Shown here: positions 43,130 to 52,735 of the stretch, piece by piece
How positions within the stretch are numbered: the first letter of the stretch is position 1
Layout: every line of letters begins with the position of its first letter
Assembly: GCA_045540335.1 (NCBI GenBank)
Contig: JAZQHC010000018.1
Coordinates: 62,001-126,000, forward strand
Length of the DNA: 64,000 bases
Direction: 5' to 3'
From: RGIG7213 sp045540335
GTDB taxonomy: Bacteria > Bacillota > Clostridia > Oscillospirales > CAG-272
The notes under the pieces: generated by a model
What the model was told of the DNA's origin: nothing
The model's input: only the letters and a program-made list of their open reading frames with translations
Databases searched by the model: none
Program-made: the position numbers and the translations under genes

Positions 43130-44869
43130 ATGGATATAAAATCAACAACAGACAACGCGCGGATGCTAACGGCGTATTTTACGAGAAAAAAGCTAAAACA
43201 ACAAGTGCAGCCGTTTGAAACAACAATTACAGATGTAAAAGAATATCCCCCGGCGAAGCTTTTTACGCCCGAATCGCAAGGCGTGAAAAGCGAATATTTG
43301 ATGAAATTTTATCGTGATATAGAAAATAAAAAGGAATTGGCACTTCAAACCGTTACCATTGCCAGAAACGGACGTGTTATATCAAAAGGTGACTTTTATC
43401 CATATAAAAGAGAATTTCCGTCTGAAACACATTCTTTCAGTAAATCTATCGTTTCCCTTGCTGTGGGCGTGGCAATTTCGCAGGGGATTTTGGACCTTGA
43501 TACTACCTTGGGCGAAATTTTTTCAGAAGAAATAAAAATCCTTGGAAATGTGCCTGCATCAAAGCTTAAAATACGCCACCTTCTTACGATGAGTACGGGC
43601 GTACAGTTTAACGAAATGGGTGCTGTTACAGATAATTTCTGGATAAAGTCGTATCTTTCAAGCGGCGTTAAATTCCGCGCGGGAACAGCGTTTGATTATA
43701 ACAGTATGAATTCGTACATGCTTAGTGCCGCAATAGTACGAAAAACGGGAAGATCACTTTCGGATTTTTTGAAAGAAAATATTTTTTCACCGCTTGAAAT
43801 AACCGATTTTTATTGGGAAAAAAGCCCGGAAGGAATAGAAAAGGGCGGTTGGGGACTATATATATTACCTGATGATGCAATAAAATTCGGTTGGCTTATA
43901 TTGCAAAACGGAATGTATAACGGCAAACGCGTAATTTCAGAAAATTGGATAAAGGAATCAACTTCCATACAAATTAAAACACCGCCGATAACGGGTGTAT
44001 ATAACTACGGCTATCATATGTGGATAGACGAAAATGATGATGAGGTGTTGTTTAACGGAATGTTCGGCAGAAATCTGCACATTTTCCGAAAAACTAAAAC
44101 GGTTGTTTATTTAACAGCAATGAACGGCGACCTTTTTCAAAGGTGTACTTGGTATAACGTGGTTAAAAAATATTTTGGTAAAAGGTTTGTTCCGTACGGA
44201 GTGCTTGCAGATGATGCTTTGCAAACCGAAAGGCTTCGCAATGCAGAGAAAAAGCTTTCATGTGTAAATTCGCTTTACAGACGGTATGCAGAGGAAAAAT
44301 TAAGATCCGACGGAATATCTGTGCTTGATAAACGGAAAATAAGATCCTTTGAGTTTGATATAAATCAAACTCGCGGCATCAGCATTTTACCAACTATGTC
44401 GCAGGCGATACACAATAATTTTCGCCCCGGTATAAAAAGACTGGAGTTTAAATTTGAATCGGAAAGCGTGCAAATTACGGTTACAGAAGAGGATTGCTTA
44501 TATACTTTTAATGCAGGCTACTTAAATGCCGAGGAAAGTGTAGTGAAGATAGGCTGCGAAGAATACCGAATATCATCACTTGGAGAATTTACAAGAAACG
44601 AAGATGACATTCCTATTTTAAAGCTTAACGTTTCGTTTTTACAGCTTTCGAACAGCAGATATTTTAAAATATATTTCTACGACGAGGGCTTACGTGTAGA
44701 ATGTTACGAAACACCCGGGGCGGATTTTGTGTCGAATTCTTTTAAAATGATAGTAGAGGATTCGCTTAACCCCGCACTTGTTGAAAGAACAAAAAAAGCG
44801 TTGGATTCACGAATTTTCAAATCCAGACTTGATAATTTCTTAAAGCCGGAATTTAACAGTAAATATTAA
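43130..44869 (+). CDS. Serine beta-lactamase-fold hydrolase (class C type)
   Basis: 579 residues from the ATG at 43130 (AAGGAG eight bases upstream). Residues about 50-365 are a beta-lactamase/esterase domain: catalytic SFSK (SxxK), YNS (YxN, in FDYNSMNSY) and a later NYGYHMW where the third motif is expected. The C-terminal 200 residues are beta-rich with no recognised domain. There is no signal peptide, so it is likely an intracellular esterase or peptidase rather than a resistance enzyme. Confidence 0.82.
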   Translation: MDIKSTTDNARMLTAYFTRKKLKQQVQPFETTITDVKEYPPAKLFTPESQGVKSEYLMKFYRDIENKKELALQTVTIARNGRVISKGDFYPYKREFPSETHSFSKSIVSLAVGVAISQGILDLDTTLGEIFSEEIKILGNVPASKLKIRHLLTMSTGVQFNEMGAVTDNFWIKSYLSSGVKFRAGTAFDYNSMNSYMLSAAIVRKTGRSLSDFLKENIFSPLEITDFYWEKSPEGIEKGGWGLYILPDDAIKFGWLILQNGMYNGKRVISENWIKESTSIQIKTPPITGVYNYGYHMWIDENDDEVLFNGMFGRNLHIFRKTKTVVYLTAMNGDLFQRCTWYNVVKKYFGKRFVPYGVLADDALQTERLRNAEKKLSCVNSLYRRYAEEKLRSDGISVLDKRKIRSFEFDINQTRGISILPTMSQAIHNNFRPGIKRLEFKFESESVQITVTEEDCLYTFNAGYLNAEESVVKIGCEEYRISSLGEFTRNEDDIPILKLNVSFLQLSNSRYFKIYFYDEGLRVECYETPGADFVSNSFKMIVEDSLNPALVERTKKALDSRIFKSRLDNFLKPEFNSKY

Positions 44870-44909
44870 AAACATCACCCGACAAAGTTTTTTGTCGGGT
44901 GATGTTTTT
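44868..44909. terminator. Bidirectional terminator
   Basis: A long stem, AACATCACCCGACAAA (44871-44886) with TTTGTCGGGTGATGTT (44891-44906), has A and T runs on its sides and lies between converging genes. Confidence 0.9.
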
Positions 44910-44926
44910 AATTATAAGGTTATTGC

Positions 44927-45736
44927 TTAATTAAGATTTAAAAAATTAACCGCGTTATTATATAAAATATCTTCGCGTTGCTTTTCAGTTAATCGAATTT
45001 TGAAAAACAGCTCAAGCTCGTCTTTTGGACACATAACGGGGTAATCCGTGCCAAACATTACTTTTTCCGTACCGAATTTGTTTATAAGAAATTCGGCTTT
45101 TTCGCTGCTCATTGCCCAAAGCGCAGAGGACGTATCATACCATACGTTTTCATGACCGCTTAAATATTTGATTCCGTCGTCAGATGTCATATATCCGCCC
45201 AAATGTGCTGCAATAACTTGTAATTTAGGAAAATCGTCAAGCACTTTACGCAGCTTTTTGGGTTGCGAGAATTGATATTGCGGGCGGTTATCACCTATGT
45301 GAAAATAAACGGGAAACTTTCCCTGCGCTTCTTCATACAAGGGATAAAGCTTTCGGTCATCTACGTCAACACCTTGAATGTCGGGGTGTATTTTTATGCC
45401 CTTTAAACCTAAAGACAAAGCGTAGTTTATTTCTCCTGCCATGTCTTCGCAATCCTGGTGAAGACCGCCGAAGGCTACTGTTTTAAATCCGTCGTTAACG
45501 GCATTTTGCGCCGTTTTTGCCAAAAATTCATTCACATGGCGCACTTGATGTGCGTTTGTAGCCACAGAAAATACTAAAAAGCCTGATATGTTATATTGCT
45601 TGTCGTTGCCTGTCATGTCTGAATACGTTCCGTTTCCTTGCGGAACAAAATCGTAAAATTTTCCCAAAGCAACAACGGCACGTTCTGCTATGGCGTCGGG
45701 ATATATGTGGGTGTGAATGTCAAAGATCTTATACAC
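44927..45736 (-). CDS. Amidohydrolase family protein (COG2159 type)
   Basis: 269 residues from a GTG with GGGGTGGG upstream. TIM-barrel metal enzyme: FDIHTHIYP (His-x-His), HPDIQG, IAAHLGGY and FGTDYPVMCP. Such enzymes hydrolyse or decarboxylate small cyclic acids. It is the last gene of the T-box-controlled operon, 15 bases after the isomerase gene. Confidence 0.82.
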   Translation of the reverse strand: MYKIFDIHTHIYPDAIAERAVVALGKFYDFVPQGNGTYSDMTGNDKQYNISGFLVFSVATNAHQVRHVNEFLAKTAQNAVNDGFKTVAFGGLHQDCEDMAGEINYALSLGLKGIKIHPDIQGVDVDDRKLYPLYEEAQGKFPVYFHIGDNRPQYQFSQPKKLRKVLDDFPKLQVIAAHLGGYMTSDDGIKYLSGHENVWYDTSSALWAMSSEKAEFLINKFGTEKVMFGTDYPVMCPKDELELFFKIRLTEKQREDILYNNAVNFLNLN

Positions 45737-45751
45737 TTTAACCCACCCCGA

Positions 45752-46552
45752 TCAAAGCCCGCGCATATACGCCGAATACGTGTGGAATGCAATACCCGAG
45801 CCTTCCAATTCGGGAACCCAGCGCTTTACCCATTCGTAAGAAAAATAACCGTCGTAGCCCATGTTTTTAAGCTGAGCAACCGCATCCTTTATCGGCAGAT
45901 CGCCGTAACCCATAAGCATGTATTTAATGCCGTTTTCTTTCTTTACAGAGTCTTTAACGTGAACGTGTTTAATGTATTTTCCGATATTGCGCAACGTAAA
46001 TTCGGGCGTTTCATCAAAATATCTTACTGTATGGTTAATATCCCAAAGAACGCCGCAGTTTTCGCTTTTTACGTTTTGCAAAAATTGTGACATTTTAAGT
46101 GAAGAAGCTAAAATGCCGTTAGTTTCGATAAGGGGGGTTACACCCATTGGTGCAAGCATTTCGCATATTTTATCATATTCGGCCGCAATATCTTCAATAT
46201 CGCATTGCCCTGTGGGGCCGGGGGTGTTTTCGCCCATTATACGTATGTATTTAACCCCTAATTTTTCAGCTAATTGACCGTATGCAAGCATTTCAAATTC
46301 GGCAAGAGGGATTTGCGAAGGGTCTGCCATGTATGCACCGGAGGTAAGTATCGGAATTTCCAATTTTGAATTTGCAAGCTCTTGCTTTGTTTTCTCTATA
46401 TTTGCTTCGTTGAATATTTTGATTCTGGGGGGGAACATCTCCCTCATGATGCCGCGAATTTCAATCCCGTCAAATCCGAGGTCTCTCGCTACTGCAAGTA
46501 TTTCGCCCCAAGTCCATTCAGGGCAGCCCAGTGTGGAAAAACTTAGTTTCAT
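45752..46552 (-). CDS. Sugar phosphate isomerase/epimerase-like TIM barrel
   Basis: 266 residues of the xylose-isomerase-like AP2Ec family. LGFDGIEIRG, LIETNG, LWDINHTVRYF, HVKDS and SYEWVKR supply the metal-binding Glu, Asp and His. Family members act on sugars, inositols or hydroxypyruvate. Middle gene of the operon; substrate unknown. Confidence 0.83.
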   Translation of the reverse strand: MKLSFSTLGCPEWTWGEILAVARDLGFDGIEIRGIMREMFPPRIKIFNEANIEKTKQELANSKLEIPILTSGAYMADPSQIPLAEFEMLAYGQLAEKLGVKYIRIMGENTPGPTGQCDIEDIAAEYDKICEMLAPMGVTPLIETNGILASSLKMSQFLQNVKSENCGVLWDINHTVRYFDETPEFTLRNIGKYIKHVHVKDSVKKENGIKYMLMGYGDLPIKDAVAQLKNMGYDGYFSYEWVKRWVPELEGSGIAFHTYSAYMRGL

Positions 46553-46570
46553 TACAATTTCCTGCCTTTC

Positions 46571-48238
46571 TTATGCTGTTTCAATAGAAGCGGCGTCGTG
46601 CAAATTCAACATATCTACCGCCATTTCGCGAAGCTTGAATTTTTGTATCTTTCCGCTTGCCGTCATTGGCAATTCGTCGATAATAAGAACGTATTTCGGT
46701 ACTTTGTGGCGTGCCATATTAGCTTTAACGTAATCCTTTATTTCCTCGGGGGTTATTTGCATTCCGTCCTTTGCAACTACGAAAGCACATATTTCTTCGC
46801 CGTATTGAACGCTTGGTGCGCCAACTACCTGCACGTCTTTTACTTTTTCGTAAGTATAAATAAAGTCTTCTATTTCTTTTGGATAGATGTTTTCGCCGCC
46901 GCGAATTATCATATCTTTTATTCTGCCGGTTATTTTGTAGTAACCGTCTTCGTCAACGCAGGCAAGGTCGCCCGTGTGAAGCCATCCGTCTTTGTCGATG
47001 GCTTGTGCCGTTGCCTCGGGCATTTTATAATATCCCTTCATGATATTATATCCTCTTGCGCAGAACTCGCCGTTAATGCCGGGGCCCACTTCTTCGCCTG
47101 TTTCGGGATTTACTATCTTAGTTTCAACAAAAGGCATAGATTTACCTACGGAATTTACGCGGTGCTCTAACGTTTCGTCTGTGGTGGTCATGGTGCACGC
47201 AGGGGAAGCTTCTGTTTGACCGTACGTTATAGTAATCTCGCGCATGCCCATTTCGTCTATTGCCCTTTTCATCATTTCAATGGGGCAAGGCGAGCCTGCC
47301 ATTATTCCCGTACGAAGATTAAGCTTAAAGCGTTTGAATTCGGGGTGCTCCAACATTGCGATAAACATCGTAGGCACACCGTGAACGGCGGTACACTGTT
47401 CTTTTTCAAGTACTTCCAACACGGTTAAAGGCTGATAATAGTTAACGGGAACCATTGTTGTTGCGTGTGTGATAGACGCCATAACGGCAAGAACCAAGCC
47501 GAAGCAATGGAAAAACGGAACGGGAATGCAAAGCTTATCCTTTTCGGAAAATTTCATACAGTCGCCAATGCCAAGCCCGTTGTTAATAATGTTGTAGTGC
47601 GTAAGCATAACGCCTTTAGGAAATCCCGTAGTGCCGGAGGTGTATTGCATGTTTATAACGTCGTGTATATCAAGCGTTGCTTTTACGGCGTTCAAATCGT
47701 TATCAGAAACCGTGCTGTGAAGCTTTTCAAAATCGTTCCAATGCCACATTCCGTCGTGAGGTGTTTCATCAATTGTGATAATGTGCTTCAAAAAAGGAAC
47801 GCGATCACTGTTTATTTCTTCGCCTGCCTTCATCGTTTTTAACGACGGCAAAAGCTGATACATTATCTCTACGTAGTCTGAATCCTTAAATCCGTCGCAC
47901 ATTACGAGAACCTTTGTATCTGACTGCTTAAGCAGGTATTCAGCCTCGTAAACTTTGTAGTTAGTGTTTACGGTAACAAGTATTGCACCGATTTTTGCGG
48001 CACCGAAAAGCGTCATCAGCCAGTGTGGGTAGTTGGTTGCCCAAATTGCCACCTTGTCACCCTTTTTTACACCAAGTGCCATGAAGGATTTTGCGATTCT
48101 GTCGCATTCTTCGTTGAATTCTTTATAAGTTCTTTCATAGGTGAATTTCGATGCGTATTTAACCGCTGTTTGGTTAGGATAATTTTCAGCGATATATTCG
48201 ATCTGTTCGCCAAGTGTACGTTCGATAAATTGTGACAT
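46571..48238 (-). CDS. AMP-forming acyl-CoA synthetase
   Basis: 555 residues, full length for an acyl-CoA ligase. Adenylation motifs: YTSGTTGFPKGVMLTH, TYGQTEASP, GWLHTGDLA, GRIKDMIIRGGENIYPKEIE, and the C-terminal catalytic Lys in TASGKIQKF. It activates a carboxylic acid as acyl-AMP and passes it to CoA. It is closest in style to medium/long-chain fatty acid ligases, but the T-box upstream suggests a link to amino acid supply. AAAGGG precedes the ATG. First gene of the operon. Confidence 0.9.
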   Translation of the reverse strand: MSQFIERTLGEQIEYIAENYPNQTAVKYASKFTYERTYKEFNEECDRIAKSFMALGVKKGDKVAIWATNYPHWLMTLFGAAKIGAILVTVNTNYKVYEAEYLLKQSDTKVLVMCDGFKDSDYVEIMYQLLPSLKTMKAGEEINSDRVPFLKHIITIDETPHDGMWHWNDFEKLHSTVSDNDLNAVKATLDIHDVINMQYTSGTTGFPKGVMLTHYNIINNGLGIGDCMKFSEKDKLCIPVPFFHCFGLVLAVMASITHATTMVPVNYYQPLTVLEVLEKEQCTAVHGVPTMFIAMLEHPEFKRFKLNLRTGIMAGSPCPIEMMKRAIDEMGMREITITYGQTEASPACTMTTTDETLEHRVNSVGKSMPFVETKIVNPETGEEVGPGINGEFCARGYNIMKGYYKMPEATAQAIDKDGWLHTGDLACVDEDGYYKITGRIKDMIIRGGENIYPKEIEDFIYTYEKVKDVQVVGAPSVQYGEEICAFVVAKDGMQITPEEIKDYVKANMARHKVPKYVLIIDELPMTASGKIQKFKLREMAVDMLNLHDAASIETA

Positions 48239-48254
48239 AAAAAATCCCTTTCAT

Positions 48255-48546
48255 ACAAAATAAAATCCCCGGCAAGACTTAAAAAAAGCCTGCCGGGGCG
48301 AAAGAAAATCAATTTCTTCCGCGGTACCACCCGCGTTTATAACTTCAGATACGGCAAAATATAATATTTGCGTATATCCTATCCCTGTAACGGAGGAAAT
48401 CCGTGAACGTTTAGATTACAGAAAGTAACTTCAACGTCAGGCTCGGAAGCGAGCTTCGACCACGCATCTCCGGAAGGCTTCCACCGCCCCTTCCTCTCTG
48501 TGGGAAACATATGATCTACTGTTCTTCGTCATCGCTTTTCAAATTT
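48255..48546 (-). promoter_or_regulatory. T-box riboswitch upstream of the acyl-CoA synthetase operon
   Basis: Read leftward, a stem I is present with loop-E pieces AGTA and GAA, the AGAGAG and GGTGGAAG motifs, and terminal stem AGGAAGG/CCTTCC. The antiterminator box GCGGGTGGTACCGCGG lies at 48319-48334 and the terminator CCCCGGCAGG/CTTGCCGGGG at about 48262-48299 with a T-rich tail. The box bulge TGGT fits a tRNA with discriminator A. After GAA comes GCTCG (48450-48457), so the specifier is CUC (Leu) or GCU (Ala); CUC is favoured because a purine follows it. Confidence 0.88.
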
Positions 48547-48552
48547 TAAAGG

Positions 48553-48581
48553 ATTATACCACGATTTTTTCACCGTGTCAA
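48553..48581 (-). promoter_or_regulatory. Promoter of the T-box operon
   Basis: TTGACA (48576-48581), 17-base spacer, TATAAT (48553-48558). It lies between lysC and the T-box, so the leader has its own start. Confidence 0.85.
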
Positions 48582-48614
48582 TACCTTTTTTAAGTTTTAC
48601 ATTTAATCTATAAA

Positions 48615-49931
48615 TTAGTTTATAAACTCTTTATAAATTGCGTTTAAGGCTTTTTCGAAATCCACTTCTTCTATACCGATAATGATATTCATTTCGTCAG
48701 AGCCTTGATCTATCATCTTAATATTTATATCTGCATTGGCTATGGCGCGGAATATTTTTGCTGCAGTGCCTTTGGCCTTTACCATAGCCCTGCCAACTAC
48801 TGCAACAAGTGCAATACCGTCTTGAATGTAAATGTTATCAGGATGAACGGCCTTTGTTATGTCGGATATAAGCTGCTCGCGCACGCTTTCAATATCAGCG
48901 GTTTTAAGCATGATAGTCATTGTGTCTATACCGGATGGCAGGTGTTCAAACGATATATTCTTTTCTTCCAAAACGGAAAGTATCTTTCTTGTAAATCCAA
49001 CCTCACCGTTCATCATATCCTTTTCTATATGAATAGCGGAAAAGCCTTTTTTGCCTGCAATACCCGTGATTATATTCTTGGTATCGTATTTATCGCTATG
49101 CGCAACGATCATAGTGCCGGGATCTTCGGGGGCGTTTGTATTTTTTATATTTATCGGAATGCCGGCTATCTGAACGGGGAATATTGCGTCTTCGTGCAAT
49201 ACCGTAGCGCCCATGTATGAAAGCTCTCTTAATTCTCTGTAAGTGATGATCTCGATAACCTTGGGTTTTTCAACCACTCTGGGATCTGTCATCAAAAAGC
49301 CCGAAACATCTGTCCAGTTTTCGTAAAGCGAAGCGTTTGCCGCGCGTGCAAGTATAGAACCGGTGATATCCGAACCGCCGCGTGAAAACGTTTTGATCGT
49401 TCCGTTAGGCATAGAACCGTAAAAACCGGGCACTACTGCATATTCATGCTTTTTAAGTCTTTCGGAAAGTATTTTGTTTGTAGTTTCGGAATCAAACGTG
49501 CCGTCCTGCTTGAAAAAGATAACCTCGGCAGCATCGATAAAGTCGTATCCCATGTGGGATGCAAGTATCATAGAGTTAAGATACTCGCCCCTTGAAGCGG
49601 CGTAATCTCTGCCTGCCATGTTGTACAAGGCATCTTTGATTTTAGATAATTCTTTTTCTAACGGGATATCAACGCCAAGTGTTTTTGCAATATCAGTATA
49701 TCTGAAGCAGATCTCGCCATAAAGCTCGTCAATATTTTCGCCCTTCGACGCCTTGTCATAAAGCAAATAAAACATATCGGTAACTTTAAAATCACCCGTA
49801 AATCTTTTTCCGGGGGCAGAAGCAACAACGTATTTTCTGCTTTTGTCTGCTTTGATTATTTCCGCAACCTTGCGGAACTGTTCGGCGCTTGCCAAAGAAG
49901 AACCGCCGAATTTTACAACTTTTATACTCAT
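48615..49931 (-). CDS. lysC: Aspartate kinase
   Basis: 438 residues. N-terminal kinase with VKFGGSSLA and SRGGSDITGS; two C-terminal ACT domains (TGIAGKKGFSAIHIE, VAVVGRAMVKAKGTAAKIF) for feedback by amino acids. First step towards Lys, Thr and Met. AAAGGA precedes the ATG, 22 bases after the GAP1-like gene, suggesting co-transcription. No clear terminator follows, so some transcripts may run into the T-box. Confidence 0.94.
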   Translation of the reverse strand: MSIKVVKFGGSSLASAEQFRKVAEIIKADKSRKYVVASAPGKRFTGDFKVTDMFYLLYDKASKGENIDELYGEICFRYTDIAKTLGVDIPLEKELSKIKDALYNMAGRDYAASRGEYLNSMILASHMGYDFIDAAEVIFFKQDGTFDSETTNKILSERLKKHEYAVVPGFYGSMPNGTIKTFSRGGSDITGSILARAANASLYENWTDVSGFLMTDPRVVEKPKVIEIITYRELRELSYMGATVLHEDAIFPVQIAGIPINIKNTNAPEDPGTMIVAHSDKYDTKNIITGIAGKKGFSAIHIEKDMMNGEVGFTRKILSVLEEKNISFEHLPSGIDTMTIMLKTADIESVREQLISDITKAVHPDNIYIQDGIALVAVVGRAMVKAKGTAAKIFRAIANADINIKMIDQGSDEMNIIIGIEEVDFEKALNAIYKEFIN

Positions 49932-49953
49932 TATAATGTCCTTTCAAGGAATT

Positions 49954-52491
49954 TTATTTTTTGCCGAAAAGTTTCTGGAAAATAGAAGTCTTTTCCGCTT
50001 GTGTGTTTAATATATTGCTGAATTTGTCGTACATAGTAAGATCTTCACCGAAATAGTCAACCGCATCCATTTTCAACAATTCTGTGTTTTTGTTGTTAAG
50101 CTTAGACATTTGTATGCCGCATGCGCGCTTGCCCGCGTTAGTGCAATGGTTTATAACGAATTTTGTAAATTCGCAAAGTGCTGTGTAATTTCCGCGGCTT
50201 TTACCGTCTTTTACGTAGGATTTTGCAAATTCGCCTATAAATATTTCGTCTTGCTTTTCGTCTAAAGTGAAGAACGAATACATTTCGCTTAGATCTTCGT
50301 ATTCAGGCAAGAACGAAGAAAGGTAAGGTACTATCCATTCTATGTAATCTTCGCAATCCTTTTTATCAAATACGGAAAGATCCACGCGTACGTCTTTTGT
50401 GTATCGTTGCAACGTAGGCACAAGCCTGTCGTAATCCTTCTTATGGTCAACCCCTTCAAGCTGTGCGCCGAAGCAAAGGCAAAGAAGCTTGCCTTTAAGC
50501 GGCTTGTTGCATACGTTTTGAACGTAATCTGCAATCAACCATAAAAGCTCGGTTTGCTTTTTGTTGGGGGCGGGATTTAAATCTCTGCTTACAACGCCAA
50601 AGCATATCTCCTCGTTATATTTTATGCAAACACGGTGCTTTGAAACAGAGTGCAGTGCGTAAAATTCGCCTTCGGGCAATTCCTTCGGGAATTTATCACG
50701 AAATAGCTCGTAATAAAGCTCGATAGCCGCTTGATAGTATTCCGTAAAATACGAATCGGAAACCGAAAAATACGATTTGTCGTGTTCTTCAAACAGTGCT
50801 GTTATTTCTTCTGCAGATTCTGCAGCGGTTAAGCAAGAAGAGAATACTGCATATACCAGCTCTGCCCTGTCTGCGGTTATCAGATACTTGTACATTTCTG
50901 ACGTGGGAAGCGTTGCCGCAATGCCGAGAAATTCTTCCTGTGCAATCGGGATAAGCTTCGTAAAGCGTTCTTCAAGCGATTCTTCTATCGTAAGATACGC
51001 CGAGCAAAGCATCATCGCGTCAAACGACAATTCTCTTAAAATATATGTAGCGCTGTTTTCGTTGTACGGTGCGCATGCATCAATAAAGTCTTTTATGAAC
51101 GAGCCGCCGTCAGCGCCAATGGTAAGATCATCCGGGGTAAGCTTACGTTCTACAAGATATTCCTTGTATATTCTGCATATTAAACGTACTTGGTGATCCT
51201 CTGCGGTGCTTGCCAAAAGTGCAACGAGATATTTTCTGAATGCGCGCGACATTAAACTGCAAGAAAGCGAAATATCTGCACTGTCTGCGCAGATGCATGC
51301 CTTTTCGTAGAAGGCAAACAGCTTTTCTTCAGTGCTGCCCGCACAGATAGCCGCCAACGAAACGCGAACGATAAACTCCCTTATCCTGTTTTGTATCTTG
51401 TACGAAAGCATTTCAAACTTTCCGCACATGAATATCATAATGGAAACAATGTGCGCGGGATCCAACGTGCATACGGCACTTTGAGATTCAAGGCATGCCT
51501 CCACCAATCTTATATATGCTTCTTGATTGCCGTAATTATTAACCGACATTGCCGCGGTTGCAAATTCACGGAATGAAATACTGCTTACGCCCTTGCGTAT
51601 TGCAACGTATGCATTATATGCATTTGAAAGCTGATCTTCTGCAATGTTAGAAAAACAATCTTCTGTGAATGATTTGAAGGATTCTATCTCACCATAAGAG
51701 TGCAGAAGCGAATCTGCAAGAAAATCGTATATAGGAAGCTCAGCAGAAAATTCGGGTACTTCGCCGCTTTTCATATCAAACAAAAGGCATCCGCTGTCTT
51801 CAATGCTATCGTAAACGTCCTGATTCATATCCTCAGAACAAATACCGCACAAACGGTACGAAGCACCGCCGCTTGTCGGTATGCATGACGTTGTAAAACT
51901 GATCGATCGTGCTATGTTTTTGGGCAGAGCAAAGCAAACAGCACCTATCCACAGGGGGATATTTTCTTCCGCATCGCAAATAAATATCGGTTTTTCTGCG
52001 CTTTTCCCGCTTAATACCGCGTAAAGCAGCCCCTTTAGCAATGTGTGCCTTTCGTTCGTGCCGAGAAAATTCATTATTCTGTTAACAGTAACAGAGGGGG
52101 AAACCGAAAGCTGTGTGCTTTCTGCGTAAGGCGTGCCGTCTGCTCGGCCTATCTCATCGTCTGATACGTCGTGCACGAAAGATACTGATGCAATATATTC
52201 GCACGGAAGATTTTCCGGCGCTTGTTCGGATACAAGAACGTGCTTCAACGCGTTGCGCGTTTTTTCGCCGTTGGGTAAGGTAAAATCATTTTTAGGGGTA
52301 ATGCGAGTGTGAACGTAATACCCGTTTTTGTGTTCGTATGTATATGCCGTTCTGTTTAATGGTGCGGGCATTGAAGAGTATCGTTTTTCAGCCTCTGCGG
52401 GAAGCCCTCTGCTTTTGTTTAAAACGCCCCATCCTGCAATTCCGTCAAAGCCGCTTTGCTTGCACGTTGCTGTAAGTTGTTCGTACTTCAT
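49954..52491 (-). CDS. Large GAP1-like protein of unknown function
   Basis: 845 residues, no membrane helix. The N-terminus (YEQLTATCKQSGFDGIAGWGVLNKSRGLP) resembles the N-terminal type-2 domain of GTPase-associated protein 1 (GAP1), followed by all-helical middle and C-terminal regions of fitting length. GAP1 proteins are predicted parts of GTPase-centred conflict systems, usually beside a GTPase gene. None is adjacent here, and lysC follows 22 bases later. Family call is from pattern memory. Confidence 0.55.
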   Translation of the reverse strand: MKYEQLTATCKQSGFDGIAGWGVLNKSRGLPAEAEKRYSSMPAPLNRTAYTYEHKNGYYVHTRITPKNDFTLPNGEKTRNALKHVLVSEQAPENLPCEYIASVSFVHDVSDDEIGRADGTPYAESTQLSVSPSVTVNRIMNFLGTNERHTLLKGLLYAVLSGKSAEKPIFICDAEENIPLWIGAVCFALPKNIARSISFTTSCIPTSGGASYRLCGICSEDMNQDVYDSIEDSGCLLFDMKSGEVPEFSAELPIYDFLADSLLHSYGEIESFKSFTEDCFSNIAEDQLSNAYNAYVAIRKGVSSISFREFATAAMSVNNYGNQEAYIRLVEACLESQSAVCTLDPAHIVSIMIFMCGKFEMLSYKIQNRIREFIVRVSLAAICAGSTEEKLFAFYEKACICADSADISLSCSLMSRAFRKYLVALLASTAEDHQVRLICRIYKEYLVERKLTPDDLTIGADGGSFIKDFIDACAPYNENSATYILRELSFDAMMLCSAYLTIEESLEERFTKLIPIAQEEFLGIAATLPTSEMYKYLITADRAELVYAVFSSCLTAAESAEEITALFEEHDKSYFSVSDSYFTEYYQAAIELYYELFRDKFPKELPEGEFYALHSVSKHRVCIKYNEEICFGVVSRDLNPAPNKKQTELLWLIADYVQNVCNKPLKGKLLCLCFGAQLEGVDHKKDYDRLVPTLQRYTKDVRVDLSVFDKKDCEDYIEWIVPYLSSFLPEYEDLSEMYSFFTLDEKQDEIFIGEFAKSYVKDGKSRGNYTALCEFTKFVINHCTNAGKRACGIQMSKLNNKNTELLKMDAVDYFGEDLTMYDKFSNILNTQAEKTSIFQKLFGKK

Positions 52492-52581
52492 AATTGCCGT
52501 TCCTTTCTGCCAAAGGCAAAAAATATAATCGGTGGTATAAAAATTTTACTCAAATTCGCCTATCGAAAGTTTTGGTCTTAC

Positions 52582-52610
52582 ATTATACACTTTTAAATTA
52601 TAAAATTCAA
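52582..52610 (-). promoter_or_regulatory. Promoter of the GAP1-like/lysC operon
   Basis: TTGAAT (52605-52610), 17-base spacer, TATAAT (52582-52587); leader about 85 bases. Confidence 0.65.
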
Positions 52611-52666
52611 TAGCAAATTTGAAAATAAAGAAGAGATAGACTTTAAATTAAATTTACAATTAACCA

Positions 52667-52695
52667 TTTTATTCATATTGCCTCGGTGATATAAT
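52667..52695 (+). promoter_or_regulatory. Promoter of tmk
   Basis: TATAAT (52690-52695) with extended TG (TGA before it); the -35 (TTTTAT) is poor. Confidence 0.5.
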
Positions 52696-52735
52696 ATATC
52701 GATGAACGTAAATATTCGAAAAGGGGTGAAAATGG

